DNA from: Siphonodentalium dalli
Lineage: Eukaryota > Mollusca > Scaphopoda > Gadilida > Siphonodentaliidae
Assembly: GCA_032622095.1 (NCBI GenBank)
Contig: CP136061.1
Coordinates: forward strand, 198,138,935 to 198,202,934
Direction of reading: 5' to 3'
Length of the DNA stretch: 64,000 nt
Positions 22,733 to 33,733 of the stretch are shown piece after piece (position 1 is the first letter of the stretch; each line of letters starts with the position of its first letter). Position numbers and translations under genes: made by a program. The notes beneath the pieces are model-generated. The model did not search any database, was not told the origin of the DNA, and was given only the letters and a program-made list of their open reading frames with translations.

Positions 22733-24161
22733 GCGTGAGGCTAGTAGTCCCTCATGTGACGTCACATGGGGGGGGGCATTAACTATTCAGACTTCATAGT
22801 CCTTGATGGAACTTGAAATCGGCATAACTTAATTTACGGGCGGCCTATCACAAACATTTTCGGCACAGTGCTCACTGGATTAGCGGCGATCGATAACGAT
22901 AAAAAAAATTCTAGACCGGAGTCGTATCACTTGGCCCCGAATTCCATCCCGCCACACCAACTGTGTCTAAGATGTGGTTTACTTCGGAAAGAAATAGTTT
23001 ATTAAAGGGGTGATAATATGACACACAAGGGCAAGGGGGGACAGATACACACTGAAATGTAGAAAACCATAGTAATATATGTAGTCCGATTCCTCCATGT
23101 CATTCGTCTTCTTAAATAACTCGTCTTATTCTGAATAATTCCGGTGTTTAATAATTCATAAGGGTCGGATTAGTTTGGTACAAACATTCCACAGGTTCGT
23201 ACCTGTCTAGAAAAAAGTGTTTCTTCCATTAGTCTGAACATTAGGTGGCGTTAATCTAAATCATCCAGATCGAAGGTTATATTATATATATATAGTCGAC
23301 CAATCTAAAATCAAACAAGAAATGACGTATTCCAGATGGCCCTGGTCTGAATGTAATCTGGCCATTCGATTGCAACAAAATTGTCTTGATATCGCCGGCG
23401 TACATACTAATTTCTTAACCGATCGTCGTGCTGCTATATATTCTCAATATATAATGATATATCTGAGCGAGCGGCTTAAAATACAGCAATAGTAATAAGA
23501 CAGTTTCGCTTTAAAAGAACGGTTAAGTTCGGTTTTATAACTTGGAACATATAGTTTATTTTTAATTCCTTATGGTCAACTGCATATGAAAAGTTATTGG
23601 TGATCTCTTATATAATCTGTACCAATGATCGACCGACTACAATATTACAGGTCCAGATAATTTTCAATCATGGATATAAAACTCGTTATTTGTCGGGTTT
23701 TTTTTGGCATTCTGGCGATATAATATATCATCGAATAATATAATACACGCGCGTATACGTACATTATATACCATGAAACGACCTACAACCGAATTCATAG
23801 ATATATCATATTTATTGTTTCTTGTTCCATAAGCAAATGATTCTGTGTTAAAGGAGATATGTTCAAAGCAGAAATTGGTAATTGTTATGTCTTTGTGATA
23901 ACTTCTATATATATGATACAGATGTTGGAATGTATATTTGCCCCTATGTCACACTATTGGGTCAAAGATTATAATTGAATGTTGAAGTTTGTCTCGAAAA
24001 AGAAATAATCGGGGGCTCGTACACCATCAGAACATTTAAGGTGGGTACACACTTGCATGTAATCTCTGTAAATATCGCGATTTACACGGTAATTACAGGT
24101 TTTGTAATATTTGTCTGCTGAGAACGCAATCATTACGCATATGTTTGGCCACACTGAGTCA
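22733..24161. other. Unassigned stretch left of the two-gene transposon
   Basis: It includes GTGACGTCACATGGGGGGGGG near 22756 and an ATTCTAGACCGGAGTCGTAT word near 22910 that resembles the start of the 7960 segment (inverted). The remainder is AT-rich and I see no gene. Confidence 0.35.
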
Positions 24162-24165
24162 AGTC

Positions 24166-24245
24166 CAATAGCACAGCGCACTCGATACGTCACAACTCAT
24201 GAATATTGATGAGATGTTTCTGCTATAACCCGGAAGTCGACCAAG
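24166..24245 (+). repeat. Left terminal and subterminal inverted repeats of the two-gene transposon
   Basis: The terminal 16 bp CAATAGCACAGCGCAC is followed about 50 bp further in by CCGGAAGTCGACCAAG. Both recur in inverted order at the right end. The first ATG of the YqaJ gene lies 138 bp from the tip, so this region must also hold its promoter. Confidence 0.85.
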
Positions 24246-24303
24246 CGTTCTATTTACCGAGTTTCATTTTTCCTTTCATTGTTCGCAATTCTTTGTTACA
24301 AAA

Positions 24304-26824
24304 ATGTCTGAATTTAAGTGTATAAACCTCTCCGAAGATGAAGTACCTGGTGCTAAACTGAAAGGAGATTTCAGTCAATACACCAACGTCCAATTGAAGC
24401 GATGGTTGGCATGTAGAGGATTGAAATTAAGTGGAAACCGATCGGAACTTATCAAACGGTGAGTTTGTTTACATTTACTTCCTCGTTCAGTTGTTGTACA
24501 CTCGAACGGTCTAAACTGTTTTAAAATCACATATTACCAAGTTTACGAATAGTTAACTAATTTTCGACAATGAATGAATTGATTATAATTTGATTACTGC
24601 CCCGATCGTGTATCTATTAACCCATTATGTGGCATATTTGTTTTTGCTATTTGATTTGTAAGTTTGTAAACCCAGCCAAGTTTTTTGTTTGTCTTGTTGT
24701 TTTGCTTCCGAGCTGGACTCAAACCATTCATAGTCAATAGTTTCTGGAGTATTACAATGTATGTGTTTCTTATGGTGGTAATATCATGACATTTATCAAT
24801 ATTATTACATGTAGTCCAGACTAGTTGGGAGAAATGTAAATGTAAAAAAGTACATGATTATGAGGCCCCCACCCCATGGAATACGGAATACCACTTACAC
24901 AGATGATGGAATATGTAATACCTGTTAACAGCCATATGGAATACATAAAAATATATGAAAACTCCATTTTTTTGGAAGGTCGGCGTACGAATACCAGTAT
25001 TTTTGGAATACCGAATACCTCATAAAAGAGGGGCCGGAATACGTCGTACCTCATAACAGGGCATGGAATATGGCGTTTGAAAGGGGGGGGGGTGAGGACC
25101 TCATATAGATACATGTATATGTGTTAAAGGTTAATTGAACAATTCATGTTTCAATTGGCATTGATTCTGTATATATTATAGTAACTTATGATGTTATATT
25201 CTTATGTTTCAGATGTGAAGAAGCTAGAGTCATGTGCAAAGCGATTGACGTTAAAATCGATAAAGGGAAATGGTATGAGAAAAGAGTCCAGGAGATCGGC
25301 AATGATATTAATGGCGCCGTGGCAACAGTATTGCCAATCACAGGTTGGAAAGAATTCCATGCCAATGTTCTGCCGCCATTATTCAATTATGGTCATGTCT
25401 ATTTTTGGCTTGTTGAGTCGATGCCAAATCTGCCTGATGATGGTGCCGACAGTGATGAATTCGGTGCCTCAATAACGGAGAAGCAGTTGACGAGAGGAAG
25501 ACAATATGTGGCATCTGGTTTCGTTACTGATGTTTCAGCAAAATGTTCAAGAAATGCTGTTCACTTCAAAGGGACAGTCGATGCTTCAATGAGGAGCCAG
25601 AAGTATTCGGTGACAGTATCCCTGTCTTCAATTAGTGGGGCTGTGAAAGATGCTAGCTGCCACTGTAAGGCATCTGCACTATCTAGGTGCAGTCATGTTG
25701 CTGCACTGTTGCTATCACTGTGCGATTGTGTGGGGAAGACGTCTGCGTGTACAGAGTTGCCATGTGAATGGAAAACGGGAAGTAAAAGAAAAAATCCGAG
25801 CAGCATCAACAAGGCAGTGTATAACAATACAAAACTCAACAAAAACTTGATAAACTTTGACCCCCGCCCCGAAACAAGCAGGAATCTCAGTGACAAGTCA
25901 GTAAATTATTTCCTGTCCGATCTGTCGCATGCTAACAGGAACACAAATGTGATAAGTATGTGGGAGACTGTTCTGCTCAAAACCTATGAGGATTATACAT
26001 TGAGTGAAGAGCGTCAGTCGGTACTTACTATATTGATGCAAATGCTGGCACACAACATCCAACCAACCGGATCTATGAGAAGTAAAACAGCAGTGATGAT
26101 GGATGGAACAGAAGATCAGGCATCAAGTAGTACATGGATGTCTGATCGATATCTACGCATGACTGCATCAATTGCCAAAGAATCGATGGCACTCATGCAT
26201 TCGATTGAGTCCGATGGCACCCAATGTAATCATTTGCGTTGTTTCAACTACGTGAAAAAAAATGTGTGGGGTATTGACTCAATATCAACATTCTACATGA
26301 AAAGAGGGATTGAAATGGAGGAGCAGGCCCGGTCAACGTATGCAGCAATGAATCTGGGATATTCTGTGACAAAAACTGGTTTGTGGGTCAATCTAGCCCA
26401 CCCCCAGTTAGCGTGCAGCCCTGATGGGCTAGTTTATGATCGAGTAAGTGGATGCTTTGGCATTGTCGAAATCAAGTGTTTGAAGTTGTTAGAAAGGTAC
26501 ACAGTTGATGAACTGAAAATTTCAAATGATCCTGCGATAAAGAAATCATGCTTCAGGATTGAAGAGGACAAACTGATTCTTAAGGAATCACATTCTTATT
26601 ACCACCAGATTCAATTCCAGTTGGGGGTCACAGGATTCGACTGGTGTGATTTCGTTCTATTTTCATCAAAAGGACCCCCTTCTGTTCAAAGAATACACCC
26701 AAATCACAAATGTATTCGTGATTTATTCACTTCAAATATTAAATTATGGAAATCTGTTGTTGCCCCTGAAGTGTTCGAAAAAAGAGTACCAAGGGGACTG
26801 ATGCCTTTCATACTGTTAGAATAA
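24304..26824 (+). CDS. SAP-SWIM-YqaJ exonuclease protein of the transposon (2 exons)
   Basis: Exon 1 is 24304-24458 (ATG, donor CG|GTGAGT). Exon 2 is 25213-26824 (acceptor TTTCAG, stop TAA). The split codon joins in phase to give 588 aa with no internal stops. Residues ~20-55 form a SAP DNA-binding helix pair (YTNVQLKRWLACRGLKLSGN). Residues ~185-225 carry a SWIM zinc finger, Cys-His-Cys at 201-203 and Cys-Ser-His 11 residues on. Residues ~380-480 form the YqaJ/lambda-exonuclease core: RGIEMEEQA helix, Asp456 in SPDGLVYD, Glu471 and Lys473 in VEIKC, the metal-binding D...ExK set. By family knowledge it should be a DNA-binding 5'-3' exonuclease or recombinase acting in the nucleus with the transposase. 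It converges on the transposase gene. The gene appears intact, and the intron contains a GGAATAC-rich repeat. Confidence 0.93.
24459..25212 (+). other. Intron of the YqaJ-type gene with a GGAATAC-rich repeat
   Basis: It starts GTGAGT and ends TTTCAG. At about 24870-25080 the hexamer-like words GGAATAC and GGAATATG recur many times in degenerate tandem fashion, ending in a G run at 25084. This may be an inserted or expanded repeat. Confidence 0.75.
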
Positions 26825-26836
26825 TAACATGAACTA

Positions 26837-27009
26837 CAGTAATGCCCAAAGTAATTGACCACTTAACCACAGCAGAATTATGGGTAATTTTTCAGGATTT
26901 AGTCGGAAATATGGTTTGTTGCCATTCATCTGAAAGCTCTCGGCCAAATCCTGAAAAATTACCCATAATTCTGCTGTGGTTAAGTGGTCAATTACTTTGG
27001 GAATTACTG
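26837..27009. mobile_element. TA-flanked fold-back element, CAGTAATGCCC family, copy 1
   Basis: It is nearly a perfect palindrome. The ends are CAGTAATGCCCAAAGTAATT and its diverged complement, with TTATGGGTAATTTTTCAGGA in both arms. It is flanked by TA (26835-26836 and 27010-27011), as in Tc1/mariner-type MITEs. It begins 13 bp after the YqaJ gene's stop codon, so it lies in that gene's 3' untranslated region. Confidence 0.9.
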
Positions 27010-27541
27010 TAAGTTACCATTGAGCATTATGTGTTTGTGCATTCATTTTATTCAACAGAACAGTACATTTAACTTAAAGTGGCACATATTCTTCTAGTCT
27101 CATATTAAAACTTGTAATTAAGTACTACTTGTACATTTTATTGTGGTGTAATTGCTTTTTTTATATAAAGATGGATAAATACAACATCCCGTCTGATATT
27201 TTAACACATACATGTATAATGCTACCGGGTATATGCACTATATACAATGTATGCCTTTATGATGTATTCAAGTTACAGAAGTTATTGCCTCGAGTTATCA
27301 AAAGGTCCCTTTGTCATATAACCATAAAAATGAGGGTTCATTGTAATATTTGGTCTGATATAGTAAAATAGAGAGCGTTTGTGTCGATGAATGTCTGTCA
27401 CAGTGAAAACAAGTAAATATTGGGATTAATTTGAGACTTCGAAGTTATGTGCCAATATAAGTCATGGAGATTTATAGTGGAGAATTAAGTACAGTATACA
27501 CATCACAAAGTAATATACACATACATGCAGTAATAGTACGG
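27010..27541. other. Gap between the convergent transposon genes
   Basis: AT-rich non-coding sequence between the two TA-flanked fold-backs. I see no conserved ORF. Confidence 0.4.
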
Positions 27542-27543
27542 TA

Positions 27544-27770
27544 CAGTAATGCCCTAAGTAATCGACCCCTTAACCACATCATAATTATGGGTAACTTTAC
27601 AGAATTTAGTCGGAAATATGGCTTATTGCCATTCATCGGAAAGCTCTCGATGAGAATATAAGAGAATGCATCACTGAGAGCTTTCCGATGAATGACAACA
27701 AGACATATTTCCTGAAAAGTTACCCATAATTCTGCTGTGGTTAAGGAGTCAATTACTTAGGGCATTAATG
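27544..27770. mobile_element. TA-flanked fold-back element, CAGTAATGCCC family, copy 2
   Basis: The ends are CAGTAATGCCCTAAGTAAT and the complement-type ...TTACTTAGGGCATTAATG, flanked by TA at 27542-27543 and 27771-27772. It shares TTAGTCGGAAATATGGC and ATTCATCGGAAAGCTCTC with copies 1 and 3. The central loop is longer than in copy 1. It lies just past the transposase stop codon. Confidence 0.88.
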
Positions 27771-27783
27771 TATATGCAGTAAT

Positions 27784-30668
27784 CTACTTGGCCAACTGGT
27801 CTTGAAAGTTTACAAGGCAACAGGCAATAAAAACAGCTTGAGTTGCCATAGGTGTCATACTGAGTGGCATGATGCCAGATATTAGACGAAATTTTTTAAT
27901 TCGTTCATTGAACCTCTCAACATGTATTCGTGCTTTAGCTATTTTCCTGGTCAGAAGTTCCTCCTGAGCAGTGAGTCTATCACGACCCATCAAAAATGGA
28001 GGTATGTTCATGTGAACTTGACGTGACATCAGTATATCCTCAACAGTAAAACCCCTGTCCACTAGGATAAGATCACCTGGATTGAGATGGTTCAAAATTC
28101 CGCATTTCTGAAATATGTCTCGGTCACTAATAGCTCCTTCATAAAGATCAGACACGAACACTGCTGTTCCATTTGGGGCCACAGCTATCAGGCATTTGAA
28201 TGTATGGTGATGTTTATAATTTGAAAACAAATTACTTTGTCTTGCCAGATTTCTTGGCATCTGCACATAGAATTCAGTGCAGTCAATGGAACACCGTACA
28301 TTCTTAAATCCTTTGAATGATTTTGGCACAGACTTTTTCAGAATATTCCTATCTGGAAACATCACATCTCTCATAGAATCAAAATGACAATATAAAAACT
28401 GCAGCCAAGTGGTAAATATGCACCGTAATACAGTTTCTGACAGGTTGAACAAATGTGCCATTGTTTTGTAACAATAACCTCGTCTGAGTCGCACCAGTGT
28501 TATGAATAGCTCATCAGTAGGTTTTGTATTTGACGGTTTAGTTTTCCGATTCCAATAACTCAAGTTTGCAGACGCTGGTCCGAGGAAATTGAAAAGGGCC
28601 GTAAACTGCAAAAAAGTCAATCCAGTGAAAAATTTCATTTTTATGACATTGGCTGCGGACACACGTGCCACAGTTTCGATGGCATAGTAGGTGTGACAAT
28701 TAATTATGGTGCAATATTGGTGACACTTGGTCGTCATATTTCTGTGCCATAGCGAGCCATGTCGCCCGCCGCACATTCACACAATGAGTCTTTTCCAAGC
28801 TCTATCAGCGTCGAGATCGACATCTCAATGATTTATCTAATCGAATGTCTTGTCGCTGTTGATCTTTACTCAACACGCAACGTTATATTTTAATGCTAAC
28901 ACACAAGTCCACTTGATAACTTAATGAATACCTTCGTGCAATTTTATGTATCGTAGAGATTACAATGTGGCTAAACGTAATGAGTAGAGATCAGCCTTGG
29001 TGAAACGCAATGGGTTAATTGGTCAGTCGACTCACTGTGTGAATATGCGGTGGGCGACATGACTTCCTATGGCATATAAATTATGTTGGCCAATTGTCAC
29101 CAAACTCCACCATAATTAATTGTCACACCTACTATGCCATCGAAACTGTGGTACGTGTGTCCGCAGCCAATGTCTTTAAGAGAATCCAGACTCAATGAAG
29201 GTGGGTCACAGGTATGACCACATCTTCCATCAACCGATACATTTGATGTATTTATTTCATTTCGAAGTATGATTGTTTCGATTTTACACTGAAGTTCAGG
29301 CCTGCTGTAAACTGTCTGTGTAGATGTAGATGAGTGATCACATATCGGCATGATGCGAACAGGCTCCGTTTGTATTCCAATTCCATTCTGAAAAAAAAAC
29401 ATTGAATGTATTTGTTTGTTGCACATAATTTTTCCATTAATTTGTTTGCAAACACAATATAAGCCAATCTGGTTTAATTACATTGTGGTAATACATGTAT
29501 GTAAATATCATTATTTTGTTAATATTATCAGTTGATATTTAGCCATTAACTTTAATTCTGTATTCAACTATCGTGGAACATTTTGATTGATACATGTACC
29601 GGTACTAACCCTTGTTATTTCTGGTTCATGTTCACTTGGATGATGCTGATCAGTCTCGGGTTCAATAGCACTCACATCTACTATTTGAACATTCAATTCA
29701 TCCGTTATATGGAATTCTTCACTGGTATTGAGTCGTTTCCGTTTAACTGGTGTACTAGTGCGTCTTGGTGTGGGTGGTCTCCTTGACGCTTGTCTGAATT
29801 TCTCGAGCTAAAAAAAAAATAAGACCATTTCTTTCACAGCAATTCTCAAAATAAGATACCGGTAGCATTTTTTTCACAGCTATTATAAAAGATTGATATT
29901 TTGTTGTTTGTCTTGTATGTACAGTTCTAAGTTATACATGTATACATATGTTATTGATTAAATTATCAGTCCAACATTATATTCACGACAGTCTCCCTTT
30001 TAATCCATTTATGTATAAACCCAATTCATCACCAGAAGACACACATACACAAGGACTACATGCACATGCAATATATTTAAAGTTTCATTATGCATGTTGT
30101 TTTTCTTTTATTTTTGGGGTGGGGACCAGTGGCAAATTTTATTTGGGAAACCATGTAATATTCATCATGTTTTCAAAGCTATACACTGCTCAATGGAGTC
30201 TCCTAATTCCATAGTAAATATTTGGTTCCCATGATTATTAATACAAACAGTAGATCATGCCATGAATCTCTACTCTGTCTGTCTGAGGCCGCTCTACGGG
30301 CGTAGAGATTCATGGCAGGATCTACACAAACGGGTGACATGTGAGAATACAATGTCAATGACTTTGAATAAGAAATTGAAAACTACCTGTGCATTTGAGG
30401 CCGTGGCTGGAATAGGGTGTGGGTGTTCGTCTGTTGGTCCTTTCTCACCAACAAAATGTTTACTGCAGATGAATGTATCTTTGTTTATTCTGGAGACGTT
30501 GAATTGGCTGTGCGGTCGACCACAATTCTTGATCCACCGCATGCATTTTTCCAGTTGTGTCTTCGGTTTCGGGAAATTTATGAAGAATACTCCTTCCATT
30601 CCGGCCCTATCCGGGTATCGACTGTCATTGTTGCAAATTCCATAACAACAATGTTTCTTATAAACCAT
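27784..30668 (-). CDS. THAP-HTH-DDE_Tnp_4 transposase (3 exons, exon 3 interrupted by a fold-back insertion)
   Basis: Exon 1 is 30668-30387 (94 codons, donor CAG|GTAGTT). Exon 2 is 29807-29610 (acceptor TTTTAG, donor AGG|GTTAGT). Exon 3 is 29387-29175 (acceptor TTTCAG) and resumes at 28644-27784 after a 530-bp insertion. All joins keep phase, for about 517 aa. Exon 1 encodes a THAP zinc finger (CCYGIC near the start, ICSKHF later). Exon 2 is basic, with KRKR, and may hold a nuclear-localisation signal. After the insertion come a DDE-associated helix-turn-helix (about 28600-28390, LVRLRRGYCYKTMAHLFNLS) and the DDE_Tnp_4 core: Asp in SIDCTEF, Asp in LVDRGF, Glu in HVERFNERIKKF. By family knowledge it cuts and joins the element's ends, with THAP binding end DNA. 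The insertion introduces stops, so a full-length product is unlikely unless it is spliced out. Confidence 0.88.
28645..29174. mobile_element. 530-bp fold-back element inserted in the transposase exon
   Basis: Two 146-bp arms (28645-28790 and 29029-29174) are inverted copies: outer ends GACATTGGCTGCGGACACAC, inner part GTCGCCC(G/A)CCGCA(C/T)ATTCACACA. The unpaired middle is ~240 bp. The element falls between a Lys codon ending at 29175 and an Ile codon starting at 28644, so host codon phase is kept on both sides. Neighbouring bases (TAT|...|TTT) do not give a clean target duplication. A minus-strand ATG near 28776 inside it creates a misleading longer ORF start for the DDE domain. Confidence 0.87.
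30252..30323. repeat. Short hairpin in transposase intron 1
   Basis: ATGCCATGAATCTCTAC and GTAGAGATTCATGGCAGGAT are inverted copies with a ~28-bp loop. It lies between exons 1 and 2 of the transposase. Confidence 0.75.
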
Positions 30669-30857
30669 ATTTATAAATGAACGAGCGTCTTTAGCGTGAA
30701 ATATATCAAAACTTTAGCGAACAATTTCATAAAGCGATTACGTGTAATGGAACGTAAACAAAAACTTGACCGACTTCCGGTAATTGAGTTCTATCGAGGC
30801 GACCATTATCTCTGCGACTGGTCTAAAAATAGATTGGGTGCGCTGTGCTATTGAGTC

Positions 30858-31140
30858 GGTATGTACAGGGTGCCGTTAACACCGACGGTGTCGCCATGCC
30901 GCTTAAAGTAATTGTTCGCACGATAACCCATACAATGTACTTGTGGTGGACGTTCTGTTGAAATCATTAGCAGTTTTCTCTTGATATTTATATCAGTGGG
31001 GCGTCAGGCTTTCCACGACGCAGTGGCTGTATATGATCACCGACATGGAGGCTATATGGTCCCGGCAGCTACCTGGCTGGACATTGCATAATTCCCTGAC
31101 GGAGTGGGGGGGGGGTGGGTGGGTCACACACCCTTATATA
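30858..31140. other. Unassigned flank right of the transposon
   Basis: No gene. A G-run-rich GGGGGGGGTGGGTGGG stretch lies near 31105-31120. Confidence 0.35.
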
Positions 31141-31149
31141 AAACTATGG

Positions 31150-31770
31150 CGAAAAGACTCTGGTATTTTACCAGGGTGATTGGAACCATGCAGGTAATTT
31201 TACTCTGGTATAAAATCCATCTAGTGAATGGTCACCATATTATACGCTCACATGTAGACTCATTCATGTATTATACTTCTAGTAAAATGTTCCCACCCAT
31301 GTATTTCACCAATGTATTTTACCGGGATGTATGTGGGGTTCTACTTGAGTAATTTTACCAGAGTAATTCTACGAGGTTAATTTACCTCGATAGTAGGGTC
31401 AATTTACCACGATAGTATACCGAGATACGCTTTCAGAGGTTTTAACATTTGCGGTAACAGCGTGGAGGCTATATGAATCACACATGTGATTACATTAGGT
31501 GTTAATCTCTGGATTTAGCATACTTATTTCTAAGAATCATCTTGTTTCATTTTTTTTACTTTTGAGTACATGTATGACACTTCAGCTGAGAAATGTGCTA
31601 TTGTGAAATAGAGATATCACTCATGGTAGTGTAAATTACTCTGGTAAAGCCAGGTAAACTATGGTTTACATGGCTCTACTCTGGTAAAATCTCGTAAAGT
31701 CAGATAGGCAATGATATACTCTGGTAAAGGCCATGTAAAGTCCACGTGAAAAGGACATACACTTGTAAAT
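31150..31770. repeat. Degenerate CTCTGGTAAA-type array in two blocks
   Basis: TACTCTGGTAAA, TTTTACCAGG, AATTTACC(T/A)CGATAG and related words recur in both orientations at about 31155-31440 and 31625-31770. Spacing is irregular (~25-45 bp). I see no ORF that looks coding. Confidence 0.6.
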
Positions 31771-33020
31771 TCCAAGTAACCATTCAATAGAATAACGAGT
31801 ACACGCTCATTATATGGGATTATTTCAGATTCAAGTCCAACCAATATGAACATAATGTGAAAATGACGACAGATATTATATATGAACTTATTTGCATCAG
31901 GATGTGTTCGCATACACTACGAAATTAGACCATCCGCACCGAAACTCATATTTCAAGAACGAAAAGATAATACTCTTCGATTCCCGAATTAGCAGTTTTT
32001 TCCATGTGCCAATTTTTTTTTCCATTTCTGCTATTGAGTCTTATTTTGATGTGTTTTGAACAGAAACAGGTCATATATAGTTAATAGCAATGCTATACTA
32101 TATATAGAGGTTATAAGAAGTTGGATCAGTTGCACAATGGCCAACAATAACCCAAATTCAACTTGATAGAACAAGAAACTGCGCTATTGGAAAATAAAAT
32201 TTAATCAGGATTCCATCTACTGATACCAGCTGATACAACAAAATAAGAATAACTATGCAGAACTCAGCTGAAAATAAGCAATACAATGAAAGCACACTTG
32301 ACCATATGTGACATGGAAATAAAGATATAATAAATAATGGAATAAAATAGACTTTTGACAACGTAAAACATAAAATCTTAACATATAAATTGAAGGCCAG
32401 CCGGGCCAGCTTGAACAATTTCAAATTGTTTTCCAAGTTGATGTGGATCAGCTTTTAATGTTAATCACAGTAACAAAGATTTATATCGTCACTGATATCG
32501 TGAGCAAAAAAGAAGTGAGATTGGGCTATCCAACCATATGTTATTCCCAATTATTACGAAGCCTATTACTTCAGGCAGTGGCTATACCAGCCTGCCATTA
32601 CACGCTATAACATGTTTCCTCGGTTCTGGTTTTGGAGATGCCCCAAGAAGAGTCATACGGGTATATCATGGTTATGTTTGGTATTAGCATTATTCTTCAA
32701 ACTGGGATGAACTGGGTTGAACAGTTGTATTTCCACATGTTTTGATAAACAATTTGGTTCAAGCAATATATCGCATACCAAATATCAAAATATCAAATAA
32801 TCTGAAATGTGTTGTAGTCTGTATAATACTCAAATGTGATTATGTGACTAGATCATGTGACTATATATTATGAAAATGAATGTTAATAAAAACTTTGGCA
32901 CTCTGCCTATCCCTAGAAATGTGATTATGTTGACACATTTCTTGATTAATGACACTTATATGCTAAATTCAAATAGTATCGTTATCTTCATTATGCACTG
33001 TTCTATTAAAATCTCGCGCA
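31770..33020. other. Unassigned AT-rich stretch
   Basis: Only short frames are present, and no recognised repeat or gene. Confidence 0.35.
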
Positions 33021-33029
33021 ATAAACTAT

Positions 33030-33190
33030 TTAGGGGGTGGGTGTCCAAAACTGACCGGAAAAAATTTCCTGAAACGGAAAAAAAAGGTGGGTGTCCAAAA
33101 TTGCCTGGAAAAAAAGGCCGGAAACGGAAGAAATTGGGTGGGTGGGTGGTCCGAGGTCCGACACCCCCCCCCCCTGAATTAGTGGGGGAA
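33030..33190. repeat. G/C-run repeat family, copy
   Basis: GGTGGGTGTCCAAAA(C/T)TG(A/C)C(C/T)GGAAAAAA occurs twice in tandem and is followed by a C10-type run. It is related to 14581-14830. An ORF spanning it reads low-complexity Lys/Gly/Pro and is not considered coding. Confidence 0.6.
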
Positions 33191-33733
33191 TATCACCACG
33201 CACTCTTGAAATCGGTAGTTTTTTTGCAGCCAGCGAAATTTGAAACGCACGTCTTGTATCCCGTATATATTATACTCGCACCGGATGACAATATATAGGT
33301 AACAGTTGAAGATTGAATGCGCAGCGCTGAGTTTATCAACAAATTATGATTCAACTGTCATTATGCGATGTTCTCGTCGCTCACGGAAAGATAGTATCCT
33401 CTGTTGATCAATACATAGACTTTGAAGACATACAATTATATTGTAAATTTAAAGTTTACCGCGTTTTCTTGATTTTCTTTACTCGTACAGTGGTATAACA
33501 TTTTCGTACAAAACGACGTATTTTATCGCACCGGGTTATAGATGCGTAACCTTAAACCAAAAATTTGGTACAAACATAATCATGTTTGATCACGAGATCT
33601 TTCACTCGTATCTATCACTACACCATACCGCATGATAGTTCAGATAAGTAAGCTATGCACTGATATTGCGGAGTACTTAAGACGAAAATAAAACATAATT
33701 ATAAAGTACAAGTATTTTTGGCAGTATTGCTAT

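Larger units (their letters stand above)
24166..30853. mobile_element. Complete two-gene DNA transposon (THAP-DDE transposase + SAP/SWIM/YqaJ protein), ISL2EU-like
   Basis: The ends are perfect 16-bp inverted repeats, CAATAGCACAGCGCAC at 24166-24181 and its complement at 30838-30853. They are flanked by direct AGTC at 24162-24165 and 30854-30857, read as the target duplication. A second inverted pair lies inside the ends: CCGGAAGTCGACCAAG near 24231 and the complement of CCGGAAGTCGGTCAAG near 30765-30780. The element is 6,688 bp and carries two convergent spliced genes. Gene content matches, from memory, the ISL2EU (formerly IS4EU) transposons, which pair a DDE transposase with a YqaJ nuclease. 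The 4-bp direct repeat should be tested against other copies. Two TA-flanked fold-backs between the genes and a 530-bp fold-back in the transposase exon are later insertions. Confidence 0.9.

Noticed and set aside
24821-25114. 97-codon minus-strand ORF
   Set aside because: It lies in the intron of the YqaJ gene and follows the GGAATAC repeat.
28645-28776. The ATG at 28776 as the start of the DDE transposase
   Set aside because: It lies inside the inserted fold-back element. Splice sites and the THAP exon show that the real start is at 30668.
30262-30680. Plus-strand ORFs over the THAP exon
   Set aside because: The minus strand carries a clear THAP zinc finger with a matching splice donor. 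The plus frames are its antisense shadows.
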